Source: Haemophilus parainfluenzae
GTDB taxonomy: Bacteria; Pseudomonadota; Gammaproteobacteria; Enterobacterales; Pasteurellaceae
DNA length: 16,928 bases
Reading direction: 5' to 3'
Assembly (NCBI GenBank): GCA_018381425.1
Contig: JAGZRY010000011.1
Span: forward strand, 1-16,928
The notes below the pieces were generated by a model. The model ran no database searches. It saw nothing but the letters and a program-made list of their open reading frames with translations, and was not told the origin of the DNA. Of this stretch, positions 1-7,912 are shown piece after piece; within the stretch, counting starts at the first letter, position 1; every line of letters begins with the position of its first letter. Both the position numbers and the translations under genes were made by a program.

Positions 1-98
1 TCTTTAAGATGAATAACGGCTTGATCTTGATTAAAACTTAAAATGGCATTTTTGCCCCAACTCTCCGAAGCGGGAGTAGTTGATAATGTAATTTGCAT
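1..98 (-). CDS. pepB: Peptidase B (leucyl aminopeptidase family), N-terminal fragment
   Basis: Only the first 32 codons are in the window; the gene runs off the left edge. The reading starts [20 protein letters not shown] and resembles the N-terminus of enterobacterial peptidase B (MKITLSTQPADARWGEKA as I recall it), a cytosolic metal-dependent M17 aminopeptidase that trims peptides. The ATG at 96-98 follows a strong Shine-Dalgarno (AAAGGAG) about nine bases upstream, which fixes the start. It lies 38 bases downstream of wbaP on the same strand with no hairpin between them, so it may be co-transcribed with the polysaccharide cluster. The catalytic and metal-binding residues are outside the window, so the call rests on the N-terminus alone. 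Confidence 0.75.
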   Translation of the reverse strand, partial: MQITLSTTPASESWGKNAILSFNQDQAVIHLK

Positions 99-136
99 GT
101 GGTTGTTCTCCTTTATTTATTGTATAAGTTACTTTG

Positions 137-1555
137 CTAATAAGCTCCGGCCTTCTTCCATACAACTTTCAATGTTTTAAATAGAATCACGATATCATTC
201 CATAAAGACCAGTTCTTTGCATACCAAGTATCAAAATAGACGCGAGTATCATAGCTTACGTTATTTCGTCCACTAACTTGCCACAAACCTGTCATTCCAG
301 GTTTAGCCATAAGGTAATAATCCACATCTTCTTGATAATAAGGTAATTCCTCTTTTACAATTGGGCGTGGGCCAACTAAACTCATCTCCCCTTTAAGTAC
401 ATTCCAAAGTTGCGGTAGTTCATCTAGGCTTCTCGCTCTTAACCATCTGCCTATTGGTGTAATGCGTGGATCATCTTTAAGTTTGAAGTCTTTTTCCCAT
501 TCCAATCTAGCACTTTCATCCGTTGCTAAAATTCTTTCTAAAACTTCGTCAGAGTTATTTACCATAGTTCTAAACTTCAAGCATTTGAATTCCTTTTTAT
601 TTTGACCAATTCTTGAATGCTCATAAATTAGTTTTCCACCATCTTTCTTAATAAGAAAATACAATGGGATACATAATGGGAATAAGAAAAGAATAAGAAA
701 AGAGGCCCCCAATATATCAAAGACTCTTTTAATAAATCGAGAAGATCGTTTTGCTAAGTTATTATTTACTCGAAACAGAACCATTTCATGGCTAAATAGA
801 AAAGACATATCCGTACCATAAAGCGGAATACCTCGAAAATCAGGAATAACTGAGATAGAACGACAACCTTTTCGAATTAAATAACGCAACCAGAAATCCT
901 GCTTTACTTTATTTTCCTCATCTATAGCAAGAATAAACTGTGTAAATTCTGGAGATACCAGTTTGGTCAGCAACTCAGGATTATGGCGCATAACTGGCAC
1001 CCCCTCAATGAACTCTGATTTATATTCTTCAGTATTTATAAACAATTTAATATTAAACCCTAAATATGGCTCATTATTTAACGCATCAAATACTTCTTTC
1101 GCATTCTTACCATTGCCAATAATAATGGTTTCTTTCAAATACCACCCTAATTTAATAAGTAAATTTTTGGTTAAAACTCGTCCAAAGGGCACTAAAGTAA
1201 AAACCAAAAGCCAAGTTACAGACCAAAAATAGCGAGAAACATAAAGACGGGAAAAAGCAACTATAGCTAATTCAATAACAAAAATAATCAATAATGTTCT
1301 AAATATCTCTTTTAACTCAAACCAAAATGGCTTGCGATAGGTATAATGACGCAGACGAATCCAAAACCAAATAACACAACAGCTTCCCATAATACAATGT
1401 ATTAGAATAAAAGAGGAAAGCTGCTCTAAGGGAAAATATCGATAATCCCCCCCACTAATTTCAAGCAAAAAGAAAGATGATAAAAAAATAGAAATCCCAA
1501 AAGAAAAAAAATCTATAGAAATTTGAAAAAACTTAATGAAATTGGCTCTATTCAT
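137..1555 (-). CDS. wbaP: Undecaprenyl-phosphate hexose-1-phosphate transferase (WbaP/RfbP family)
   Basis: This polytopic inner-membrane enzyme starts the polysaccharide by moving a hexose-1-phosphate (galactose in the type members) from a UDP-sugar to undecaprenyl phosphate. It has 472 residues, the usual length. Hydrophobic segments fill roughly residues 10-140, followed by a Rossmann-like domain opening with ETIIIGNGKNAKEV near 142. The C-terminal bacterial sugar transferase domain has KFRTM at 327, DELPQLW at 378, SLVGPRP at 392 and KPGMTGLWQVSGR at 418-430. The start ATG sits one base after the stop of the upstream glycosyltransferase, which suggests translational coupling. Codons 35-36 lie in a run of seven G (1447-1453), a possible slippage site. 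The sugar moved (Gal, Glc or other) cannot be read from the sequence. It is the last polysaccharide gene before pepB. Confidence 0.9.
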   Translation of the reverse strand: MNRANFIKFFQISIDFFSFGISIFLSSFFLLEISGGDYRYFPLEQLSSFILIHCIMGSCCVIWFWIRLRHYTYRKPFWFELKEIFRTLLIIFVIELAIVAFSRLYVSRYFWSVTWLLVFTLVPFGRVLTKNLLIKLGWYLKETIIIGNGKNAKEVFDALNNEPYLGFNIKLFINTEEYKSEFIEGVPVMRHNPELLTKLVSPEFTQFILAIDEENKVKQDFWLRYLIRKGCRSISVIPDFRGIPLYGTDMSFLFSHEMVLFRVNNNLAKRSSRFIKRVFDILGASFLILFLFPLCIPLYFLIKKDGGKLIYEHSRIGQNKKEFKCLKFRTMVNNSDEVLERILATDESARLEWEKDFKLKDDPRITPIGRWLRARSLDELPQLWNVLKGEMSLVGPRPIVKEELPYYQEDVDYYLMAKPGMTGLWQVSGRNNVSYDTRVYFDTWYAKNWSLWNDIVILFKTLKVVWKKAGAY

Positions 1556-1556
1556 A

Positions 1557-2480
1557 TTACTTATCCCAATATCCTTTATGCATACTAAGTGCCTTACACC
1601 ACTTATAAGGTAACATATAGTAATAATAACCTAATTTAAAACCAATTAATTTAGCCAATGTAGATAGTATTGCCTTAGGAATTAAAAGTGGTGACTTTAT
1701 AGACAAAAACTTTAATTCTGATAGTACAAACCTTTTCCCCTCAGAAGCAACCCTACCAAATTTTTGTTGAATCCATTGCTGTTCTTGCTGAAATACACCC
1801 GTATCAAAATAACGTTGGAATTCTTGTTTTAGTGTATAGTTATGACTGTGAAATACTGTTGCCTCAGCACAGTAAGCAACTTTATATCCCGATAAAATCA
1901 TTTTTGCCGTCAAATACATATCTTCCGCTAAAATAGTGTTATCCGGGAATCCACCTAATTCCTCAAAAACTGATAGACGATAGGCAGCAAAGGAATTTGA
2001 CATAAATGCTGCTTTTATTCCAAGTGTTGGAATATCTACCTGTGATTTAACTTTTGATTCAGGCGGATAATTAAAATAGCGGGCATGAGTGGCTAACATT
2101 GTTGCATTATGATGTGGTAACTGTCGACCACAAACAGCGGCCACCTTAGAATCTACAAAGGGAGAGAGTAAATTTGCTAACGAATCTGGCGATGCTAAAA
2201 TTGCATCTTGAGTCATAAACACCACTACATCAGTAAAACTTTTGCCAAATTCAACCGCTTGATTACGCGTTCTACCATGGTTAAAGATGGATTGCGGAAT
2301 AGAATAGACTGAAAATCCTGCTTCTTCCGCTAGTTTTACCGTATTATCAGAAGAAGAAGAATCAATCACAATTACTTTATCAGCTTTTAAGGATTGGGAT
2401 TGATAAGCGGTGATCCAATCTTGCCATTGATTACCTGCATTACAAGTTGGTACACACAATACAAATTGAAGAGCGGTCAT
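1557..2480 (-). CDS. GT2 glycosyltransferase, probable rhamnosyltransferase
   Basis: A 307-residue GT-A fold glycosyltransferase of family 2, expected at the cytoplasmic face of the inner membrane. Visible motifs are PTCNAG at 11-16, the nucleotide-binding DSSSSD at 40-45, FNHGRTRN at 66-73, TQDA at 90-93 (in the position of the DXD-like metal site) and AED at 185-187 (candidate catalytic base region). The HGxTRN motif is common in bacterial rhamnosyltransferases, which fits the rml genes upstream; donor and linkage remain inference. A weakly hydrophobic C-terminal stretch (about 260-290) may attach it to the membrane. It starts nine bases after the neighbouring GT2 gene stops, with AAGG as ribosome site. 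The first bases of the gene contain a one-mismatch uptake core (2469-2477). Confidence 0.82.
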   Translation of the reverse strand: MTALQFVLCVPTCNAGNQWQDWITAYQSQSLKADKVIVIDSSSSDNTVKLAEEAGFSVYSIPQSIFNHGRTRNQAVEFGKSFTDVVVFMTQDAILASPDSLANLLSPFVDSKVAAVCGRQLPHHNATMLATHARYFNYPPESKVKSQVDIPTLGIKAAFMSNSFAAYRLSVFEELGGFPDNTILAEDMYLTAKMILSGYKVAYCAEATVFHSHNYTLKQEFQRYFDTGVFQQEQQWIQQKFGRVASEGKRFVLSELKFLSIKSPLLIPKAILSTLAKLIGFKLGYYYYMLPYKWCKALSMHKGYWDK

Positions 2481-2489
2481 TTTTCTGCC

Positions 2490-3374
2490 TTATTTTACCA
2501 AAAGTGATAATAGCCACTGCTTTAACTTTGGCACACTTTGATACTCTCTTTTTGAAGAGGGAGGCAAACAATGTGGTTTGCCATATTGTGTAGCAAATTG
2601 TTCAAACATTTTAACTTGCCGAATTGCTTGACGAATATTTTTCCAGTATGACTTAAATCGAATAAAATAATAAAATAGGCGCAATTTATGGTTAAACACC
2701 CCCACTTGATTTTGGCAATGTTGACGATAATCTAGTAAAGGCTTATCTATAAATTGTGTTTCACCATAATAACGCGCTAACAGTGCCAACCACCAATCGT
2801 GCATATAAAGTTCAGAAAGTTGAGTATAAGATAAAGAATCTAGTGCTAGATTACGTAAGGCACGATTGATCATACAGGCTGCGCCTTGCACACAGTTTTT
2901 ATACAAAATCGAATCATCATTTAAGCATTTCGCACTTAAAGCCTGATAAGTAAAAAAACTTGGCGAAATTTCATTATTTTGTTCATCAATCAAACGCGCG
3001 TCACTAAAGATGAGCGCTGGAATAGCATTATTTTTCTGCTTGGCAATTTTAGCAAATTCACCCACTTTATTTATATGCCAAATATCATCTTGATCTGCTA
3101 AAAAGGTAAAATCTGCTTCACTATATTTTAGTGCAAATAAAAAATTAGCAATCACCCCTTTTCTCTGACCTTGCACAATGTTATAAGCAGTAAAATTAGC
3201 ATTAGCAAAGGTATTTCTGACAATAAAAATCGTCTCATCACAAGATCCATCATCAGACACAATAATTTTTTGTGGCAAAATGGCTTGTGATAAAATACTT
3301 TCTAATTGTGAGGATATAAAAGATGCACCGTTGAAGGTGCATACAATTACGTCATATTTAAATGCTTTATCCAT
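2490..3374 (-). CDS. GT2 glycosyltransferase, possible rhamnosyltransferase
   Basis: A 294-residue family 2 glycosyltransferase with a GT-A domain. VCTFNGASF (11-19) is the first nucleotide-sugar strand, DDGS at 41-44 binds the nucleotide, and DQDD at 94-97 is the metal-binding DXD-type motif. Further on are MHDWW and YRQHCQNQVG, a C-terminal pattern often seen in polysaccharide rhamnosyltransferases of this subgroup. It is distinct in sequence from the GT2 encoded just downstream, so the two probably make different linkages. Its ATG overlaps the end of the acyltransferase gene by eight bases (ATGGATAA), so translation is likely coupled. The acceptor sugar and linkage cannot be told from sequence. 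Confidence 0.82.
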   Translation of the reverse strand: MDKAFKYDVIVCTFNGASFISSQLESILSQAILPQKIIVSDDGSCDETIFIVRNTFANANFTAYNIVQGQRKGVIANFLFALKYSEADFTFLADQDDIWHINKVGEFAKIAKQKNNAIPALIFSDARLIDEQNNEISPSFFTYQALSAKCLNDDSILYKNCVQGAACMINRALRNLALDSLSYTQLSELYMHDWWLALLARYYGETQFIDKPLLDYRQHCQNQVGVFNHKLRLFYYFIRFKSYWKNIRQAIRQVKMFEQFATQYGKPHCLPPSSKREYQSVPKLKQWLLSLLVK

Positions 3375-4416
3375 ATGATTCTTTTTTTCGATAAAAGAGT
3401 AAATTATTTAGTTTTTCTGTTATGTAATTAACTAATGGATAGACTAAGTAACCATAGAAAAAACTTAATGTTATTACAGTTATTAATATAGAAAATTTCA
3501 CAAAATTATTTGAGTGAGCGACATCAAATGCACTATAAAAAAGTAATAAAATTTGATGATGAACTAAAAATGCTAGAAAGCTGTAACGAGATAGCTGGCT
3601 AAATAGTTCCCTCATATATTTAGGAATAAAAATTATATCAAATACGCTAGATATAATAACAAAGAAAGAAATTCCAACCATAATAAGCACAAAGTGATAT
3701 GGTATTTTATCTAGTAAAATTGATGTATTTACTAGGATAGCTAGAGCAACAACTGTCAAGATTCCTCTTAGTAACTTGTCTTTTCTAATATTTTGAGCAA
3801 AACAAATACCAAAAAAGAACTCTGGTAATCGCATCAGAGGGTTTATTGGTTCCCACATTTCAAATATAGCCCCATATTTTATATGCAAAGAAACAACTAA
3901 TCCTATTAAAATGAGAAATGATAACAAAGGCTTTTTTAAACCATATAGAAATAAGAATGGAAAAAATATATATGTTATTAACATATATCCAGTATACCAT
4001 TCACCAACCAAGTAGAAAGTAGGAAACTTATAAAGGAATAGTCCATCTAAACCGATTATTGTTAACAAGAACCTAATACCTGGAACACCTTCACCTATTG
4101 GCTTACTCAATAATATAAATAATAACGCAACAGCAGCATAACTAAGCCAATACGAAGGATAAATAGCTAGAAATCGCTTTCTTATATAAGAGGTCAGAGA
4201 AAAATTTTCTTTAGCTGACAGCCCCAAACCAAAACCAGAAGATATAATAAAGAGAGATACTGCGATATCTCCGACATTCATTCCTAAAAATTTTAGTCCA
4301 AAAAATAACGGGGCATTATTATCTGCATAAAAAGAATGCATATCCAAATGAAATAACATTACAGCAATGCAAGAAATAACTTTAATAAAATCAATATAGA
4401 AAAATTTTTCCTTCAT
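3367..4416 (-). CDS. Acyltransferase 3 family membrane protein (probable sugar O-acetylase)
   Basis: A 349-residue integral membrane protein with about ten hydrophobic segments across its whole length, the pattern of the acyltransferase-3 family (OafA/NodX/WecH type). These proteins bring an acetyl group across the inner membrane to modify sugars. The N-terminus FFYIDFIKVISCIAVMLFHL carries the conserved His (residue 23). A basic motif follows at 79-90 (RKRFLAIYPSYW), matching the family's Arg-rich cytoplasmic motif. There is no C-terminal SGNH domain, so it is the short form. Very AT-rich, like its neighbours. It starts ten bases after the SDR gene. Acetylation of the rhamnose polymer is the simplest role; another acyl group or a core-sugar target is possible. 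Confidence 0.85.
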   Translation of the reverse strand: MKEKFFYIDFIKVISCIAVMLFHLDMHSFYADNNAPLFFGLKFLGMNVGDIAVSLFIISSGFGLGLSAKENFSLTSYIRKRFLAIYPSYWLSYAAVALLFILLSKPIGEGVPGIRFLLTIIGLDGLFLYKFPTFYLVGEWYTGYMLITYIFFPFLFLYGLKKPLLSFLILIGLVVSLHIKYGAIFEMWEPINPLMRLPEFFFGICFAQNIRKDKLLRGILTVVALAILVNTSILLDKIPYHFVLIMVGISFFVIISSVFDIIFIPKYMRELFSQLSRYSFLAFLVHHQILLLFYSAFDVAHSNNFVKFSILITVITLSFFYGYLVYPLVNYITEKLNNLLFYRKKESYG

Positions 4417-4426
4417 AAATTTCTAC

Positions 4427-5239
4427 CTATTTTTTCCCCCACACAGCCATGGAATCATAAGGGCGAGCAGGGAAAACATTATATTTAGGCTTAATTTTCA
4501 GGTTATGTACTGCAATAAACTCTTCTACTGCTGTTCTCAAGCTCTTTGGTTTACCTGAGCAACAGTTAAATATACCAGACTGTTTGCTTGAAATTCTTTC
4601 TTCTATTTGTGCCGAAAGCTCTTCAATATCAATGAAATCATAAAGCATTTCACCACTATTCAATGGAAAAAACTCTTGTCCTTCATCTTCAGCCTTTAAG
4701 ATCTTCGTAAAAATAGAATTACTAAAACGATCATCTCCTGTAATATAGTAAAAGCGTAACCACTGCAAATTTAATTCAGGCGTTACACTAGCAAAATCAA
4801 ACATTGCTTGGCGTAAGAAGTTTTTTGCAATTCCATAAGGATTTCTAGGATTACAAGGTGTATTTTCATCAATAGGCCCGATAAAGTATCCGACCTCATG
4901 CATTGTACCTGCAACAGAGATATTTTTTATACCTAATTCTGCCATAGATGTAAGAAATTCATAATGTTTCATCACATTAGCTAAATGAGAAGGATCTCGA
5001 TGATTAAACCCTGCTTGCCAAGCCAAATGCAATAAACATTCTGCATCTTTCACTAAGTCACATTTTTTATCTTGAGATAAAGCGAAGATATTCCCATAAA
5101 ATAAGCTTGCTCCATCTAAAAAATGATGGGGTGTTTCTCCATCAAAAAGCATTGCTGTGACTTGATGTCCTTTATCTAATAAACCTCTTACGACATTTCT
5201 ACCGATATAACCATTGGCTCCCGTTACAATAATATTCAT
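4427..5239 (-). CDS. Extended SDR NAD(P)-dependent sugar-nucleotide epimerase/reductase
   Basis: A 270-residue extended short-chain dehydrogenase. The Rossmann motif GANGYIG is at 7-13, a GTMHEVGY segment at 111-118 takes the place of the usual active-site Ser/Thr strand, and the catalytic Tyr-x3-Lys is YGIAK at 135-139. It is not a second RmlD or RmlB, since both occur as separate genes here. As rmlA and rmlB make dTDP-4-keto-6-deoxyglucose, a reasonable guess is reduction or epimerisation of that intermediate to another dTDP-6-deoxyhexose such as fucose or 6-deoxytalose, as in Aggregatibacter serotype clusters. That is inference. It follows the RgpF gene by four bases, with GAGG as ribosome site inside the RgpF coding end. 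Confidence 0.8.
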   Translation of the reverse strand: MNIIVTGANGYIGRNVVRGLLDKGHQVTAMLFDGETPHHFLDGASLFYGNIFALSQDKKCDLVKDAECLLHLAWQAGFNHRDPSHLANVMKHYEFLTSMAELGIKNISVAGTMHEVGYFIGPIDENTPCNPRNPYGIAKNFLRQAMFDFASVTPELNLQWLRFYYITGDDRFSNSIFTKILKAEDEGQEFFPLNSGEMLYDFIDIEELSAQIEERISSKQSGIFNCCSGKPKSLRTAVEEFIAVHNLKIKPKYNVFPARPYDSMAVWGKK

Positions 5240-5243
5240 TGAA

Positions 5244-7148
5244 TTAATGTCCTCTTAATTTATGATAATAGTGTCTCAATTTTCTATATGGCATACGTGT
5301 TACTTTGGATAATTTAGGATAATTACCTAATACATGATTTTTTAATAGGCGAACCACATTAATTATAAAATAACGGCTAATATTTGGATTTCCAGATGAA
5401 ATATTATTTCCTACCATATATTTAGCATTATGAGCCAGACTAATTTGATATGGAATGTCTCCATTAGAAAGATTACTTACTAATCTCTGCATTTTATATT
5501 CTAACTTAGTGTAATTAAGCTCCATCATTTCTGACGACATAATGTTACATGCTAAGTAACCAGCATCATGAGCAGTATAAGCTAATAAGCGCTCTAATAC
5601 ATGAGCCAACGAACCATCGTAATGCATTGGTTCTTTATTAAAATCTTCAAACTTCCAGTTATATTCAAAAAGCTTACGCAATGCTTTTGGTCTAAACCAG
5701 AACATGGTACCGTATGCAGCAAATGGAGATATATCGTCAAAAGGCACATTAATATTTAGTTTTTTGGCTATCTCTAAGCAAAGAGGTTTATTACTATACC
5801 AAGCATGCCCAAGAGTTGGATATCCAATATGAACCATTGAAGGCATTGCAAAACCTATGTTTTTATTATTATCTAGATAATTAAGCAACTTAGATACATA
5901 TGCTTTATCCTTCAATAAATTTAAATACATCATTTCCTTAAAATGTTTCGCCATGTTATAACCATTTTGAGGAGATTTTTTTGAATGTAAACGACAGACC
6001 CAATCATAATCACTATTCATAATATCATCTTTACAACTAATAAATAGTGAAGACATATCTCGTCCTCTATTTTGCTCAGTTACAATCACCTTAATATTAT
6101 TCGTATTTATTGTTTCCAATATAGGAGAAGATAAGATCTCTTCTCTTTGCTCTTTACTTGATGTCGTAATAAGCAAATCATATTTGCAAGGTATATTCTC
6201 GGTATAAAATAATATCTCTTCAAGCATATCTGCATAGAATATATGTGCAACCACAAGAATTTTCAAATTCTCTCTAAGTTTTACAGTATTTAAAGAATCA
6301 AATACTTTTAATAAAGTCATATTAGTTGCAATATCTTTAGGTTTTGATGTTCTTAAGATATTTTTGATTATCAGCTCTATCGGATATTCTGATTCTTCTT
6401 GAATGTATTCTATGGCTCTTCTTAAAAATAAGCATTCTCTATCATGATGTAATGGGTCATGAAAAAAAGGTCTTCTCTTTAAGATAGGAGAACGAGATTT
6501 ACTAAATGTATCATCAATTTCATAGAATGTTGGATATTTACTACCAAAAACATCAGAATCTACATAAACAGCATAACTATACCCTTTAGAGTAGAAATGA
6601 TGTGTAAATCTAGACTCATGCATTAACACTGAGTCTGTATATGAATGGATCATTGGCATATTTTTCCAATAATGCTCAAATTCATGTGAATTTAACATAT
6701 TCTTTCTGACTGCAATAAAATGCGATTGAATATGCTTATGTAAAACACCTGTACCGGTAAACGGATTAGGTTGGACCTTTCCATGATCCGATATTCCCCA
6801 GAAATCAACATTTTGCTTTTCTGACCACTCAAATAATTCTGAGAATGGGAAAATAGGTGCAAAGAAAGTATAATTTAATAGAATAAGTTCATCATATTCA
6901 GCTAGTTTATCAAAGCCAATTTTCTCAATTGCCTCTTTATATCCCCAAACATCAAATCCAATATTTTCTCGGCACATAATGTAATCTGTGCAATGTTGAA
7001 TTTTTTTACGTGACTCAGCTGTTAAATCTGAATTTGAAACAAACCAAATGTCTTGGACAAACTCTTTTAGTTTTTCTAGTTTATACGGGATATAATCATC
7101 TACGATTCCATCGTGATCATAGAATAAATAAATTGCTAATCTTTTCAT
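5244..7148 (-). CDS. RgpF-family rhamnan synthesis protein, two tandem modules
   Basis: A 634-residue protein of the rhamnan synthesis F (RgpF) family, found in rhamnose polysaccharide loci of streptococci and Gram-negative bacteria and believed to help assemble or modify the rhamnan backbone at the cytoplasmic membrane. Two related modules are visible. Module one (about 1-230) starts RLAIYLFYDHDGIV and has ENIGFDVWGY at 61-70. Module two (about 295-560) starts KILVVAHIFYADML and has EQNRGRDMSSLF at 358-369 followed by HSKKS at 388-392. There is no signal peptide or clear membrane span. The ATG has AAGGA six bases upstream. It lies between wzt and the SDR gene. It may itself be a glycosyltransferase; the exact reaction is not known from sequence. 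Confidence 0.85.
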   Translation of the reverse strand: MKRLAIYLFYDHDGIVDDYIPYKLEKLKEFVQDIWFVSNSDLTAESRKKIQHCTDYIMCRENIGFDVWGYKEAIEKIGFDKLAEYDELILLNYTFFAPIFPFSELFEWSEKQNVDFWGISDHGKVQPNPFTGTGVLHKHIQSHFIAVRKNMLNSHEFEHYWKNMPMIHSYTDSVLMHESRFTHHFYSKGYSYAVYVDSDVFGSKYPTFYEIDDTFSKSRSPILKRRPFFHDPLHHDRECLFLRRAIEYIQEESEYPIELIIKNILRTSKPKDIATNMTLLKVFDSLNTVKLRENLKILVVAHIFYADMLEEILFYTENIPCKYDLLITTSSKEQREEILSSPILETINTNNIKVIVTEQNRGRDMSSLFISCKDDIMNSDYDWVCRLHSKKSPQNGYNMAKHFKEMMYLNLLKDKAYVSKLLNYLDNNKNIGFAMPSMVHIGYPTLGHAWYSNKPLCLEIAKKLNINVPFDDISPFAAYGTMFWFRPKALRKLFEYNWKFEDFNKEPMHYDGSLAHVLERLLAYTAHDAGYLACNIMSSEMMELNYTKLEYKMQRLVSNLSNGDIPYQISLAHNAKYMVGNNISSGNPNISRYFIINVVRLLKNHVLGNYPKLSKVTRMPYRKLRHYYHKLRGH

Positions 7149-7162
7149 TTTTTTCCTTAGAT

Positions 7163-7906
7163 TTAGTTATTAACCATAGAAGATATATATTCTTGAGAAA
7201 CAGAATGAGTTTCTCCTATAGCCCTTACTTCACCATTATCAATCCAGATAGCTTTAGAGCATAACTCTTTAACTTGCTCAATTGAATGAGATACAAACAA
7301 TAATGTTGTGCCATTGCTCAACAAATGTTCCATTCTCTCTTTACACTTTTGTTGAAAGGCAAAATCGCCTACGGCTAATACTTCATCAACAATCAAAATA
7401 TCGGGTTTCTGCACTGTTGCAATAGCAAATCCTAATCTAGCAGACATACCTGAAGAAAAATTCTTAATAGGAACATCAATAAAATCATTTAATTCTGCAA
7501 AGTCAACAATCTCTTGGAAATGAGATTCAATAAATCTTTTACTATAGCCTAATAATGCCCCATTAAGAAAAATATTCTCTCTTGCTGTCAATTCCGGATC
7601 AAAACCAGCTCCTAATTCAATTAATGGTGAAATAGAACCATTGACTGTTACATTTCCTTGGTAAGGTCTGATAATTCCTGAAATTAATTTAAGTAAAGTA
7701 GATTTTCCTGAACCATTCTTCCCAATTAATCCCCAAGACTCCCCTCGTTTTACAGTAAAATTAATATTTTTAAGTGCCAAGAACTCTTGAAACATTAGCT
7801 CTCGTTTTAACATCTTAATAATATATTCTTTTAAACCACTAATACTTTCAGCTGATTTATTAAATCTTACTGTAGCATTTTTTACTTCGATCACTATATC
7901 ATTCAT
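7163..7906 (-). CDS. wzt: O-polysaccharide ABC exporter, ATP-binding subunit (short Wzt)
   Basis: This ATPase powers export of the lipid-linked polysaccharide across the inner membrane together with Wzm. At 247 residues it contains one nucleotide-binding domain: Walker A GKNGSGKST at 62-70, family motif ELGAGFDPELTARENI from 97, signature FSSGMSARL at 150-158, Walker B LIVDEVLAVGD at 171-181 and the switch His at 207. It has no C-terminal carbohydrate-binding domain, which the roughly 400-residue Wzt proteins use to recognise a capped chain end. This one therefore resembles the short forms (KpsT, or RfbB of galactan loci). It starts six bases after wzm with no clear Shine-Dalgarno, which suggests coupling to wzm translation. 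Confidence 0.92.
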   Translation of the reverse strand: MNDIVIEVKNATVRFNKSAESISGLKEYIIKMLKRELMFQEFLALKNINFTVKRGESWGLIGKNGSGKSTLLKLISGIIRPYQGNVTVNGSISPLIELGAGFDPELTARENIFLNGALLGYSKRFIESHFQEIVDFAELNDFIDVPIKNFSSGMSARLGFAIATVQKPDILIVDEVLAVGDFAFQQKCKERMEHLLSNGTTLLFVSHSIEQVKELCSKAIWIDNGEVRAIGETHSVSQEYISSMVNN

Positions 7907-7912
7907 AATTAT

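Noticed and set aside
963..1232. Open frame on the plus strand opposite wbaP
   Set aside because: It lies entirely inside wbaP on the other strand, has no ribosome site and no recognisable product; a shadow frame.
1504..1511. T8 run on the coding strand near the wbaP start as a second slippage tract
   Set aside because: A/T runs of this size are common in AT-rich DNA and encode Phe-Phe in a membrane helix; much less telling than the G7 run.
2469..2477. AAGAGCGGT at the start of the first GT2 gene as a DNA uptake site
   Set aside because: It has one mismatch in the core (AAGAGCGGT for AAGTGCGGT), and the bases are explained by the first codons ATG ACC GCT CTT.
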